64,000 bases of DNA from Kribbella aluminosa (GCF_017876295.1 NZ_JAGINT010000002.1:930001-994000); one strand, 5' to 3'. Counted from the stretch's first letter, positions 11,101-18,901 are shown. Translations and numbers: made by a program. Notes: a model not told the origin generated them from the letters alone.

Positions 11101-14100
11101 GGACCGATCGCAACGGCGTCGCGGTGCCGACCCCGCACCGGATCACGATCGACCAGCACGGCGGAGTACGGCTGGAGGTCAACGTCCCGGGCAGCCCACG
11201 GAACGGCGAGTTCCACGCCTTCTCCCGCGAGGGACACCTGACCGAACAGGGCTTCCCGGTGGTCCGCAACGGCCGTCCGACCGAGTTCACGTACGTCGTG
11301 AACCGCACCGACAACACCTGGCGGCGGGTGGACTCCGCGAACCTCGACGGCACCGGGAACTTCCAGCACGGCACGGTCGACATCGCCGGCCTCGGCAACG
11401 GCCGGATCCGCCTGCAGGGCTCGACGGCCAAACAGGTCGAGGTCTTCGAACGTCGCTGGCTGCCGGACGGCACGATCCTGGACAGCTTCCGCAAGACCGA
11501 CACCCTCGGCTACGGGTACTTCGACCGCCGCACGACCTGGGCGACGTACGACGCCAACGGTGCGCTGACCGACTGGGGCAAGCGGCACGTCAGCACCGGC
11601 GGCTCGGCGTGGCGCGACTACGACCACCACGGGAACGCGGTACGCGACTACCAGCAAGGGCTGCAGAAGTACGCGAACCCGATCGCCGAGCAGCCGACCC
11701 CGCTGGGCAAGGCCGACAAGGAGATCACCGGCCACGTGCTGGCGATCAAGGACGGCCGGAACTGGACCTGGCACCGCTACGACGCGGACGGCGTACACAT
11801 CGCGGAGGGCAACCGGACGCTGGAGGCGATCGGCGAGGGCTGGACCGACACCGTCAAGGTGATGGAGAACGGCAACGAGGTCACCCGGGTCGCGCAGCAG
11901 AAATGGGGCACCTGGCACGGTCCGGACCCGGCCCGGCAGTACCAGGAGTTCAGGCTCACGGCCGGCGACGGTCACCCGATCCGGTCGGGTGAGTTCGAGG
12001 TCCAGTCGCCGCAGCTGAAGTCGGTCGGCAAGGGCGAGCTGCTGGACAGCGGGGCGCTGCTGAAGACGGTCCGGCAGGGCGACCAGCGGCCGCCGGTGTG
12101 GGTCCGGAAGAACTTCCTCGACAACCCGCCGACAACCGGCAGCGTCGCGCACATCTCCGGCGACGACCGGTTCCAGATCTTCCGCTGGAACACCTCCGGC
12201 GACGGCATCGCCGGCGAACGCGGCATCCGGTACGTCGGTACCGACGAGTCGGTCGTCGACGTGAACCTGAACGGCGAGTTCGTCCGCTCGAAGGGCAAGC
12301 TGCACGACGGGACCGAGCTGAAGGTCGGCGACCAGGCCACCGCGCCGGGCACCGCGCACCCGAACTCGACCACCCCGTGGACCGCGGGGGACCTGAACGG
12401 CTGGCGGGTGTTCGACGACAACAACGGCTGGCAGGACGTCGCGGAGGTCGACGGGCTGCAGGGCTGGACCGTGGTCCGGGAGAGCGGTCCGGGCGGTGTG
12501 GTCCGCGAGTACCCGCGCCCGGCCGACCGCAACATCTGGGTGCAGCGGGACGCCCACGGCAACCTCGTCGGCAGCTCCCACCAGACCCCGGCGCCGGTCG
12601 GCGGGAACCACCGGTACGTCGTCGCGAACGGAGCCGCCGACTCCGCGCACTGGCGGTGGCAGGAGCTCGACCACAACGGAGTACCGATCCCTGGCCGGCA
12701 GGGCGACCGGTTCCACTTCAAGGGCTCGACGGACGAGCGGATCAGCTGGGACAACTCGTTCCGGGACTTCCACGGCGGCAACCTGGTCCGGGACCGGCAC
12801 ATGCTCGACGAACGGCGCTTCATCGAGGCGTGGCAGGACGGCAACCAGTGGAAGGTCGCGGAGTTCGACAAGACCGGCGCAGAGGTGGCCGGAACGCCCC
12901 GGCTGGACCGGCAGTGGCGCGCCGCGGACGGTACCTGGCAGCAGAACTGGACCGCCGGCTCGCAGCACTTCCGTGACAGCCTGCCGCAGAACGGGCAGGT
13001 TCCGCCGCAGCTCGTCCGCGAGACGCCGACACACATCGGCGACGGGCGGCCGGTCCGGGTCCGCGAGTACACGCTGGACAACGGGCGGACGGATCTGCGG
13101 CAGTGGAAGGAGTTCGACGTCGACAAGGTCGTCCGGGAGCGGGTGAAGTCCGGCGACAACTACCTCGAGACCGACAAGATCCACGGGCAGTGGAAGCTGT
13201 ACGACGAGCACGGCAACGTCATCGGGGAGCGGTCCGACAACGGGCTGGTGTTCGAGCTGCGGGACGGGCGGCTGACGCTGACCGGCAACGAGTTCGACTT
13301 CCGCGGTGCGATGACGGAGTACCGCGGCTGGAACACCCGGATCGGGGACGCGCAACGGCAGCCGTGGCTGATGCAGTCCGACTGGACGCTGGCCGACAAG
13401 ACGCTGACGCCGGGCGGGAACGGGTTCCGGGAGGCGAACTACGCGCCGTTCTCGCGGCTGCTCACCCAGAAGGTGCTGCTGCAGGTCGGTACCGAGTTCT
13501 TCCTGGACTACGCGGCCAGCCTGATGATCGCGGGGATCGTCGCGGACGCGCAGAACAAGCCGTTCACCGGGAACGACGCGTTGAAGGCGCTGATGAACGC
13601 GGCCGTCGGCGCGACGCTGAAGTCGGTCGCCGGCGCGGCGCTCACCGAGACGAAGCTCGGCGGCTCGCTGCGGAACCTGAAGCAGAGCATGGGCAACGTC
13701 GACGGCGGCAAGTTCGTCACCAAGCGGCCGAACAACAACGACGCCACCTGGGGTGTGGAGTGGGCCGGCAACACCAGCCCGATCCGCTGGCGCGGCGGCC
13801 TCTTCGACTACAGCCTGAACATGATGCTGCTGCCGATCACCGGCTTCGTGAACGGCACCATGAACGCGGCGATCTTCGGCGTCCCGAACGCCGACGGCAA
13901 GACCGTCAAGCTGTCCGGCTGGGAGGCGGTCGGCGAGGGCGGCATCGCGGTGCTGACCGGGTACGCGATCGGCAACAGCCTCGGCCTGGCGAAGCTGATC
14001 GGCGGCAACTTCGCGATCGGCCGGTTCTACCAGAAGAGCGGACTCGGCGAGATCGTACTGACGATGCCGCTGCGGCTGTTCGAGAAGGGCATCGGCGGGA

Positions 14101-14189
14101 CGTTCCTGACCCCGGCGATCCGGGCCTCGATCGACCCGTCGTGGTATCAAGTTCCGCTGAAACTTCCTCCGGTCGAAGGAGCCCCGTGA
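5154..14189 (+). CDS. Giant putative type VII-secreted protein (3011 aa)
   Basis: The start ATG at 5154 follows GGGAGGGG at 5142-5149; an in-frame GTG at 5112 lies inside the upstream palindrome and is less likely. Residues 1-150 match the style of the actinobacterial type VII signal domain: RPSDWDAIGLGGDPTPGDP, then WXG-like helices with FVGQTADAL. A long hydrophobic segment spans about residues 165-215. An Asn/His/Thr/Gly-rich stretch (about 450-720), a Pro-rich linker (about 1160-1215) and more than 1000 residues of degenerate RHS/YD-like beta repeats (about 1670-2720, with units such as DGNGAW, DAHGNLVG and YDEHGNVIGE) follow. The last 230 residues are Gly/Ala-rich and hydrophobic. No known toxin domain or catalytic motif was recognised, and no immunity gene follows. 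Family members are thought to be large surface or interbacterial effectors; that role is inference here. Confidence 0.8.
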   Translation: MPRPSDWDAIGLGGDPTPGDPDQIGQLAEVLQKLGGKAREIFTAIESVMNTNNDSVFVGQTADALRGKVDKRLRGHVEDVANAFETSAQALRDWRGVVEEQQRKADAALSAGRGLAADDPDRDTQKGIAEQAGRDQSDAASTYAGKINGVSDISLPISACEAFWEAFKWLAIILIIPALIFGGPIALLALGVNLALFIKTIVDVANGDATFLDLFLAGLGLIAPTTKALPIFSILKGIAKGIGAGVKGIVNTFKTVFSKDFLFNGLIAGLKAMPVLATIAIKETGLFVVSNIRNFAITTGNFVGNFDKLAVNAFTAFKTGITTFRPGAILTGFKSAWNGVVGSKFGQFVSAHFGGLQWTRMILPVAADEIRAFKALGMSDFKAFTQALKVGLVGRGVFAQHIFGLPTVSAIGRGIGAIPIETGGVGKTSFLQQLVKPDLRIPSVHINSIGLATTDGFKGGQVFTAIDELHLAPMQNIGSTNIGVSVHTPTSVTTGGVHIPATAGTPSTVNVLTNIPSPHIGTPSVNGSNGINGLVNGLHEGQIGTPVLNGVNHAIPTPVNGSTIGHLNGTHVAQPVNVNVGSLHIASPGSTSISDLVGSGLRNNPPTISSHFANTIGEGTSHGFQANHIRLSIDEIVNLPTPSAHGSTHAVSPPTVDRVNAALDLLTGGPASLKVGTQGNLHVDTPTVGGIQNVAPPPAAHVQPVGVPKSDVPIQTATNVNGHSFTPGRTEIPLHGLPDHPGVVVKVERFEGGVTQFNLHGGGPNGRLDPLGGGHVRFTDTSSGVTTRFDSNGIVVDHGVRLTKADGMPRIDDRVLIKQPDGQFHVTSLDGKVVPEHLTVRQLDTGGVQIHGKDGTSWHYTANGKLEGQNLTSSWNGDVAGKAGVFHKVDDLDTGAHLLPGTAKPEFGTTVPVRPVGLSESAFNRLATTFDDAGLRQFQGMGDVVSRSTTGVDGLSRTIHVSKPGFADELTITVLRNPQADSVRVIGTADGVNTFDKTWSGSQFANLTADQFHALPKPAQWDLAAGVGKGKQLDAAWEQDLAAKAAVFRVAGDTDAIVNAKMADFGRVQQAQAKVDAALEDVAVHGLRGDGPSSGLSVGEQVRLDLRTAQAELSSAKTAFETKYGLQVADLQSHLNTLTTQSLKDRPRLLGGHNGHTTPDPQPPITPPPAPTHPTPGTTSHTAPPPPPPPAVGHAVPPPPPPAAGHVVPRPSAGGGHTVPVRVQRVGAPEFRKEFESASFGSESELGGFVVAMPEGANRTFAFVRETGSNDPLVMVTKDMSNGSYHNPAGLEHVNRGNWQTHTVELVSYPAKVGDHAGIALRDDATQFLLDVFKGRITAQNHHAMEGVTSLDGRFELVITNDRHLLAGGNGMSLDGPASVKMPPTGQQITVGVKASDFGSTAAQDLRLLDDNPWYKPEFGNDDGLQAVMHSLDDPEGVKSAYTYLKSIISFTARQVDKHGLPIGEYGGRLPYRGLTDPAVKNDWKVLPRTRPNIVLESLSDADRLATLKLIRDLPPAGDAEIWKETRLYLLNGGEVAGHGINNATIGGEKALLFEFRTVPDGLKHLVPAQKIQTAEVTDILAGLGDRRGPVVRQLPDVLKRPENRDDFAAWFTDLKPNLAGRPPEKLVDFASATQRAEWLMTHRRETWQGITQEPVVVNMVHTAPPPQRVITGQGGDLRIVGPRGQMQRYGADGTHLGHGTLLNDPFRLQPHLFAEVDGNGAWRAVDLQGTSLPHATVDQLPNGQFRVADTATGDVRWHGQDGLHRGSGFQVADPAHNGRVFVYDRPGHGPVLVDNAGAQLPGTITRFEGGLRITEANGIARTFDDAGNYLDRRIPLGGPNAQQIVIHDVNGHLTLHDPAGAGRTVEHVQGGYRVVDGGNYHVYDGNGAVQAHGHPVNLPGETGFLEIAGNTAHPLDVNYQPIQGRTATVNAAAGEITVTRAGGHDVFDLQGGVLREVTDLDGHGLGVGGTRVTRDQNGVVTWTDRNGVAVPTPHRITIDQHGGVRLEVNVPGSPRNGEFHAFSREGHLTEQGFPVVRNGRPTEFTYVVNRTDNTWRRVDSANLDGTGNFQHGTVDIAGLGNGRIRLQGSTAKQVEVFERRWLPDGTILDSFRKTDTLGYGYFDRRTTWATYDANGALTDWGKRHVSTGGSAWRDYDHHGNAVRDYQQGLQKYANPIAEQPTPLGKADKEITGHVLAIKDGRNWTWHRYDADGVHIAEGNRTLEAIGEGWTDTVKVMENGNEVTRVAQQKWGTWHGPDPARQYQEFRLTAGDGHPIRSGEFEVQSPQLKSVGKGELLDSGALLKTVRQGDQRPPVWVRKNFLDNPPTTGSVAHISGDDRFQIFRWNTSGDGIAGERGIRYVGTDESVVDVNLNGEFVRSKGKLHDGTELKVGDQATAPGTAHPNSTTPWTAGDLNGWRVFDDNNGWQDVAEVDGLQGWTVVRESGPGGVVREYPRPADRNIWVQRDAHGNLVGSSHQTPAPVGGNHRYVVANGAADSAHWRWQELDHNGVPIPGRQGDRFHFKGSTDERISWDNSFRDFHGGNLVRDRHMLDERRFIEAWQDGNQWKVAEFDKTGAEVAGTPRLDRQWRAADGTWQQNWTAGSQHFRDSLPQNGQVPPQLVRETPTHIGDGRPVRVREYTLDNGRTDLRQWKEFDVDKVVRERVKSGDNYLETDKIHGQWKLYDEHGNVIGERSDNGLVFELRDGRLTLTGNEFDFRGAMTEYRGWNTRIGDAQRQPWLMQSDWTLADKTLTPGGNGFREANYAPFSRLLTQKVLLQVGTEFFLDYAASLMIAGIVADAQNKPFTGNDALKALMNAAVGATLKSVAGAALTETKLGGSLRNLKQSMGNVDGGKFVTKRPNNNDATWGVEWAGNTSPIRWRGGLFDYSLNMMLLPITGFVNGTMNAAIFGVPNADGKTVKLSGWEAVGEGGIAVLTGYAIGNSLGLAKLIGGNFAIGRFYQKSGLGEIVLTMPLRLFEKGIGGTFLTPAIRASIDPSWYQVPLKLPPVEGAP

Positions 14190-16684
14190 CGAACCGCTAC
14201 GTGACCCCGCGCGGCCGGGGCGGCTACCGCCGGATCACCGACGCGCTGCGGGCCGCCGCGCCCGGTGACGTGATCGTGGTGAGCTCCGGCTCGTACGCCG
14301 AGGCGCTCCGGCTGGATCGCTCGATCGCGATCGTTGCCGAAGGCACCGTCGAGCTGGTCGGCGTACCCGGGGAGCCGGCGGTGGTCGCCGAGGGACTGGA
14401 GTGTTCGCTGCGCGGGCTGGTGATCCGGTCCGCGGGCGGTGACGCCCCGGCCGTTGGCGTGGCGCCCGGTGCCGGGTTGCTGCTCGACGACTGCACGGTG
14501 ACCGGTGGCAGGATCCATGCCCGGGGCAACGAAAGCGCGGCGGGCTCCTCGGATCTGACCGGGTACGGCGTGACCACGCTGATGCTGCGTGGATCGCGGA
14601 TCGAGAAGGGCCGGCTGGCGGCGCTGCACCTGTCCGGCCGGGTCCGCGCGAAGGTCGAGGACTCGGTGATCGACACGATCGACGGGATCGGCGTGGTGCT
14701 GTCCGGCAACGCGTTCCTGGACGCGTCCCGGCTGCGGTTGACCGCGACCTCCGGGTACGGGTTCCGGCTCCGCGGGGCGAGTCGGCTGGAGGCCACCGAC
14801 GGCGTGGTCCGGCAGACCGGGATGGCCGGCGTACTGCTGGAGGACGCGTCGACGGCGGCGCTCACCGACGTACGGATCGAGCACGCCGGCGGGCCGGGGA
14901 TTCACGCGGCCGGTACGGCGAAGGTGCAGCTGACGGACTGCCGCGTGCGGAACGCGCGGGCGAGCGGTCTGGTCGCGCAGGACCAGTCCGACCTGGTGGC
15001 GGCCGACTGCGCGGTCGCGGACGCAGGCGCGAACGCCTTGCTGGCTTCGGATTCCGCGACCGCGACGCTGACCGGCAGCCGGTTCGACCGGTCGGTGTAC
15101 AGCGCCGTCCACCTGACCGGTACGGCGGTGGTGCGGCTGACGGACTGCGCGGTGCGCGAGGGAGCCGAGCACGGCCTGCACGCGACCGCGTCGTCGCGGG
15201 TCGAGCTGACCCGGTGCGGTGTCACCGACGTCGGGATGACCGGCTTGTCGGTCGTCGACGGGGCGACCGTGGAGGCCGTGGACTGCCGGGTCAGCGGCGG
15301 CGGTACCGGCGTACATCTGGAGTCGAGTGCGGCGACCGGGTTCCGCGCGTCGTCGGTGAGCGGGACGGTCGGCACCGCGATCGAGCTGGCGGGCGCGGGG
15401 CTGGCGACGGTGGACGCCGTCCGGGTCAGCGGGTCGAAGGCGGCCGGGATCGTCGTCGGTACGGGAGCCGCGGCCGAGGTCTCCGGGTCTGCGATCGAGG
15501 ACTGCGGCGGGTCCGGGCTCGTGGTGTGGGCGTCGGCGTCGCCCGCCGTCCGGGGGCTGAGGGTCTCGGGAGTGGCGAAGAACGGGATCTATCTCGCGGA
15601 GAACGCGGCCGGGACGTACGCCGACTGCGACGTGAACGGGACGAAGTACCCGGCGCTGCATCTGGGCAAGGCGGCGGCGCCGGTGTTCCAGCATCTGCGG
15701 ATCCGGGACTGCGTGGACGCGGTGGGGCAGGAGGACGGCGCGCATCCGACGTTCGAGGACTGCACGGTGGACGGCGTACCGCTGGCTCCTGCGACGCCGG
15801 CGGTCGCTGCCGTGGGTGTCCCTGAGGTCGTGGTGACCGCGGGCCTTGCCGAGAGCATGCCGCCGGACGACGAGACGCTGGAGGACGTGCTCGCGGAGCT
15901 GGACGAGCAGATCGGCCTGGACCGGGTGAAGCGCGACGTCCAGTCGATGGTGAAGCTCATGCAGACGGTCCGGATGCGGCAGGAGGCCGGGCTGCCGGCG
16001 CCGCCGTTGTCGCGGCACCTGGTGTTCGCGGGCAATCCCGGCACCGGCAAGACGACCGTCGCCCGGCTGTACGGGCGGGTGCTGAAGGCGCTCGGGCTGC
16101 TCCGGAAGGGCCATCTGGTCGAGGTCGACCGGACGGCGCTGGTCGGCGAGTACGTCGGTCACACCGGGCCGAAGACGACCGCAGCGGTGAACCAGGCGCT
16201 CGGCGGGGTGCTGTTCATCGACGAGGCGTACTCGCTGTCACCCGTTGGCATCGGCAACGACTTCGGCGCGGAAGCCATTGCCACGCTGGTGAAACTGATG
16301 GAGGACCACCGCGACGACCTGGTGGTGATCGTCGCCGGCTACGTGAACGACATGGGCCGCTTCATCGGCTCCAACCCCGGCCTGTCGTCCCGCTTCACCC
16401 GCACCCTGAGGTTCGAGGACTACACCGCGGCCGAGCTCGTCGCGATCGTCGAACACCAGGCCCGCGGCCACCAGTACGAGGTCACCACCGACGCCCGGAG
16501 CGCCCTCTCCGACCTCTTCGAGCGAATGCCCCGCGGCGAAGCCTTCGGCAACGGCCGCTCGGCCCGCCAGATCTTCCAGACCATGACCGAACGCCAGGCC
16601 CACCGCCTCTCCGAACTGACCACCCCAACCCCCGCCCAACTCGTCTCGCTCGAGTCGGGCGACATACCCACAACATTCGAGTGA
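14186..16684 (+). CDS. Right-handed beta-helix protein fused to EccA/CbxX-type AAA+ ATPase
   Basis: This 832-residue protein starts at GTG 14186, overlapping the giant gene's stop as GTGA, with GAAGGA at 14175-14180. Residues 1-545 form a long series of 20-24-residue beta-helix coils (pectate-lyase-like, with recurring LTDCRV, ALHLSG and VEDSVI-type strands). Residues 565-832 are a CbxX/CfqX AAA+ domain as in ESX EccA: Walker A GNPGTGKT at 616, Walker B LFIDEA at 676-681, then the SSRFTR arginine region. EccA-type ATPases act in the cytosol on ESX substrates. Translational coupling suggests this one handles the giant protein, with the beta-helix as a substrate-holding module; that is inference. 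Confidence 0.85.
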   Translation: MTNRYVTPRGRGGYRRITDALRAAAPGDVIVVSSGSYAEALRLDRSIAIVAEGTVELVGVPGEPAVVAEGLECSLRGLVIRSAGGDAPAVGVAPGAGLLLDDCTVTGGRIHARGNESAAGSSDLTGYGVTTLMLRGSRIEKGRLAALHLSGRVRAKVEDSVIDTIDGIGVVLSGNAFLDASRLRLTATSGYGFRLRGASRLEATDGVVRQTGMAGVLLEDASTAALTDVRIEHAGGPGIHAAGTAKVQLTDCRVRNARASGLVAQDQSDLVAADCAVADAGANALLASDSATATLTGSRFDRSVYSAVHLTGTAVVRLTDCAVREGAEHGLHATASSRVELTRCGVTDVGMTGLSVVDGATVEAVDCRVSGGGTGVHLESSAATGFRASSVSGTVGTAIELAGAGLATVDAVRVSGSKAAGIVVGTGAAAEVSGSAIEDCGGSGLVVWASASPAVRGLRVSGVAKNGIYLAENAAGTYADCDVNGTKYPALHLGKAAAPVFQHLRIRDCVDAVGQEDGAHPTFEDCTVDGVPLAPATPAVAAVGVPEVVVTAGLAESMPPDDETLEDVLAELDEQIGLDRVKRDVQSMVKLMQTVRMRQEAGLPAPPLSRHLVFAGNPGTGKTTVARLYGRVLKALGLLRKGHLVEVDRTALVGEYVGHTGPKTTAAVNQALGGVLFIDEAYSLSPVGIGNDFGAEAIATLVKLMEDHRDDLVVIVAGYVNDMGRFIGSNPGLSSRFTRTLRFEDYTAAELVAIVEHQARGHQYEVTTDARSALSDLFERMPRGEAFGNGRSARQIFQTMTERQAHRLSELTTPTPAQLVSLESGDIPTTFE

Positions 16685-16685
16685 G

Positions 16686-17327
16686 TTACTGGGCGACGCC
16701 GTACAGGCGGTCGCCGGCGTCGCCGAGGCCGGGGACGATGTAGCCCTTTTCGTTCAGGTGGGAGTCCATGCCGGCGATGACGAGGTTGCAGGGTACGTCG
16801 AGGTGGGTCAGCTCCCGCTCCACGCGTTCGACGCCTTCGGGGGCGGCGAGCAGGCAGATGGCGGTGATGTGGTCGGCGCCGCGGTCGACGAGGAACTGGA
16901 TGGCCGCGGCGAGGGTGCCGCCGGTGGCGAGCATCGGGTCCAGGACGTAGCACTGGCGGCCGGACAGGTCCTCGGGGAGGCGCTCGGCGTACGTCGACGC
17001 GGTCAGCGTCTCCTCGTTGCGCACCATGCCGAGGAAGCCGACCTCGGCGGTCGGCAGCAGCCGGGTCATGCCCTCGAGCATGCCGAGACCGGCGCGCAGG
17101 ATCGGCACCACGAGCGGCTTCGGGGCGGCGAGCTTCACGCCCTGCGCCTCCGCGACCGGGGTGCGGACGGTGACCGGACCGGTACGCACGTCCCGGGTCG
17201 CCTCGTAGGCGAGCAGCGTGACGAGTTCCTCGGTCAGCCGGCGGAACGTGGGTGAGTCCGTCTGTTCGTCGCGCAGCGCGGTGAGCTTGTGGGCGACGAG
17301 CGGGTGGTCCACGACGAGGATCTGCAT
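16686..17327 (-). CDS. upp: Uracil phosphoribosyltransferase
   Basis: This cytosolic pyrimidine-salvage enzyme makes UMP and pyrophosphate from uracil and PRPP. The 213-residue length fits the family (about 208). The conserved N-terminus (MQILVVDHPLVAHKLTALRD), the VPILRAGLGM segment and the PRPP loop DPMLATGGT (nt about 16925-16950) are all present, and the C-terminal PGLGDAGDRLYG closes the uracil pocket. The start ATG at 17327 fits the family; upstream in-frame extension is not conserved. The gene converges on the ATPase gene with one base between stops. Confidence 0.97.
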   Translation of the reverse strand: MQILVVDHPLVAHKLTALRDEQTDSPTFRRLTEELVTLLAYEATRDVRTGPVTVRTPVAEAQGVKLAAPKPLVVPILRAGLGMLEGMTRLLPTAEVGFLGMVRNEETLTASTYAERLPEDLSGRQCYVLDPMLATGGTLAAAIQFLVDRGADHITAICLLAAPEGVERVERELTHLDVPCNLVIAGMDSHLNEKGYIVPGLGDAGDRLYGVAQ

Positions 17328-17552
17328 AAGGCCGAACGGTACCGTCGGCGATTCGGAGCGGGGAAGCGCGCCCGCTGTCACACTGGAAACCGCATTGGAT
17401 TCTGCCCTGTTCGCCCGCCAGGGAGTGTGCCCGATGGCAGTACACATGCCACGACTCCGTCGCGCCGGGTCATGGGGCTGTTGCTCCCGGCCTTCCCTCG
17501 TCGCTCCGGTCGCTGCGCTCCCTCCGCTCCTCAGTCCAGGCCGGGAGGCCCC

Positions 17553-17714
17553 ATGACCGAGAAGACGCCCGAGCAGCTCGACCGTCTGCGGCGCCGCGCG
17601 GCGTTCCTCCGGGAGCGGGACGAGGCGCGGGCGCTGCGCGACCGGATCGCACCCCGGCGCGCCCGGGCTCGGCAACTGCGTGAGGCGATGCTGTGGGCGA
17701 CGTACCACCATTGA
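17553..17714 (+). CDS. Small basic hypothetical protein (53 aa)
   Basis: An ATG at 17553 follows GGGAGG at 17543-17548. It encodes a 53-residue, Arg/Glu-rich, wholly helical protein (LDRLRRRAAFLRERDEARAL) that may form a coiled coil. No family is recognised. It lies in the gap between upp and the tadA operon and is followed directly by a palindromic repeat. The ribosome site and clean composition support a real gene, but in GC-rich DNA such frames arise by chance. Confidence 0.45.
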   Translation: MTEKTPEQLDRLRRRAAFLRERDEARALRDRIAPRRARARQLREAMLWATYHH

Positions 17715-17723
17715 CCGGGAGGG

Positions 17724-17813
17724 CGGACCGCCAGGCCATCACAATCGGGCCGGGCGGGCCGGCGCGCGCGGGAGTGGGCGGAAGAGACGCAATTGTGATG
17801 GCCTGGGGATCCG
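17724..17813. repeat. Dispersed palindromic element, copy 1
   Basis: The left arm 17724-17745 (starts CGGACCGCCAGGCC) and right arm 17792-17813 (ATTGTGATGGCCTGG plus a weaker outer part) are inverted repeats around a 46-base GC-rich core. The same arms occur at 28947-29037 with an unrelated core of nearly equal length, so this is a repeated intergenic element, not a simple terminator. Confidence 0.65.
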
Positions 17814-17853
17814 GAACCTCCCACAGGCCGCCGGACTCTGCGACGATGAGCGG

Positions 17854-18336
17854 GTGTCAGATACGGCTACGGACCTGGATTTCGCGGTCGCTGCCTACAC
17901 CGAGGACGGGCATTGGACCGTCACCCCGCTGGTACTGCGAGGTGAGCTCGACCTGGCCACGCTGGTCTCCGCGCTCCGCCGGTTCCCGGGTGACGCGGGG
18001 GTGCTCGGGCTGGTGTCGGTCGACGAGGACTTCTTCGTCCTGGTCCGGGTCCAGGCCGGGCGTGCCCGGCTGCTGATCTCCGACGTCACCGCGGCGACCG
18101 AGTGGCCGCTGGCCCGGCAGATCGTGGACGAGCTGGACATCCCGCTGGCCGACGACGACGACGAGCAGGTGCCGGCCGGTGACCTGGCGATCATCGCCGA
18201 CCTCGGGATGACCGCGATGGACCTCGGCGCGCTCTGCGACGACGTCGACCTCTACCCGGAGGAGATGCTCGAGGAGATCGCCGAGGCGCTCGGGTTCGGG
18301 GACCAGTTCCACGACGCGGTCGAGGCCGTTGGCTAG
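17854..18336 (+). CDS. TadA-associated protein
   Basis: This 160-residue acidic cytosolic protein belongs to the actinobacterial family found directly upstream of tadA (tRNA adenosine deaminase-associated protein). The GTG at 17854 gives the usual N-terminus (VSDTATDLDFAVAAYTEDG). The central part has WPLARQIVDELD and an acidic stretch DDDDEQVPAGDLAIIADLGM, both typical of the family. Its biochemical role is not established. The stop overlaps the TTG start of tadA by 8 bases, so the two are translationally coupled. Confidence 0.85.
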   Translation: MSDTATDLDFAVAAYTEDGHWTVTPLVLRGELDLATLVSALRRFPGDAGVLGLVSVDEDFFVLVRVQAGRARLLISDVTAATEWPLARQIVDELDIPLADDDDEQVPAGDLAIIADLGMTAMDLGALCDDVDLYPEEMLEEIAEALGFGDQFHDAVEAVG

Positions 18337-18796
18337 CCCACTGCTGCGGCGCGAGTGGTCGCGGTTGATGGGGCTCGCGCTCGAGGAGGGCGAGCGGGCG
18401 CTGCCCGACGTACCGATCGGTGCGCTGGTGGTGACCGAGGACGGCGAGATCATCGGGCGCGGGCACAACGAGCGCGAGGCGACCGGCGACCCGACGGCGC
18501 ATGCCGAGGTACTGGCGATCCGGGAGGCGGCCCGGCACGTCGGGGAGTGGCGGCTGACCGGCTGCACGCTGATCGTGACGCTGGAGCCGTGCACGATGTG
18601 CGCCGGGGCGATCGTGCTGTCCCGGCTGGAGCGGCTGGTCTTCGCCGCGTACGACGAGAAGGCGGGCGCGGTCGGGTCGTTGTGGGACGTCGTACGGGAC
18701 CGGCGGCTGAACCACCGCCCCGAGGTGGTGGGCGGTGTGATGGCCGACGTGGCCGGTGCCCGGCTCCGCGATTTCTTCATCGGCCACAGACCTTGA
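18329..18796 (+). CDS. tadA: tRNA-specific adenosine deaminase TadA
   Basis: TadA converts adenosine 34 to inosine in the anticodon of tRNA-Arg(ACG), allowing wobble decoding. The 155-residue protein has the zinc deaminase signatures: HAE (TAHAEVLAI, catalytic Glu, residue about 58) and PCTMC (about 87-91). The TTG start at 18329 overlaps the upstream gene; ATG 18368 is an alternative but would remove the first helix. The tRNA-Ser gene follows after 13 bases and may share the transcript. Confidence 0.95.
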   Translation: MASPLLRREWSRLMGLALEEGERALPDVPIGALVVTEDGEIIGRGHNEREATGDPTAHAEVLAIREAARHVGEWRLTGCTLIVTLEPCTMCAGAIVLSRLERLVFAAYDEKAGAVGSLWDVVRDRRLNHRPEVVGGVMADVAGARLRDFFIGHRP

Positions 18797-18809
18797 TATT
18801 GTCCTCGGC

Positions 18810-18900
18810 GGTGGCGTGTCCGAGCGGCCGAAGGAGCGCGCCTCGAAAGCGCGTGACGGGCAACCCCCGTCCGAGGGTTCAAATCCCTCCGCCACCGCCA
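18810..18900 (+). tRNA. tRNA-Ser (CGA), CCA encoded
   Basis: The acceptor stem GGTGGCG (18810-18816) pairs with CGCCACC (18890-18896), followed by discriminator G and an encoded CCA. The anticodon loop CTCGAAA (18842-18848) carries CGA, reading UCG serine codons. The long variable arm (ACGGGCAACCCCCGT) and GGTTCAAATCC T loop are typical of class II serine tRNA. Confidence 0.97.
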
Positions 18901-18901
18901 A

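Noticed and set aside
5370..14150. An open minus-strand frame of 2926 codons opposite the giant gene
   Set aside because: It is the antisense of a GC-rich coding frame, where stop codons are rare; its Arg/Val/Asp-rich composition and lack of start signals mark it as a shadow.
13103..14185. Upstream extension of the beta-helix/AAA+ gene into the giant gene
   Set aside because: The extension is a shadow of the giant gene; GTG 14186 has a ribosome site and the GTGA overlap.
18810..18900. tRNA-Ser as an integration site of a genomic island
   Set aside because: No integrase and no partial tRNA copy were seen on either side.
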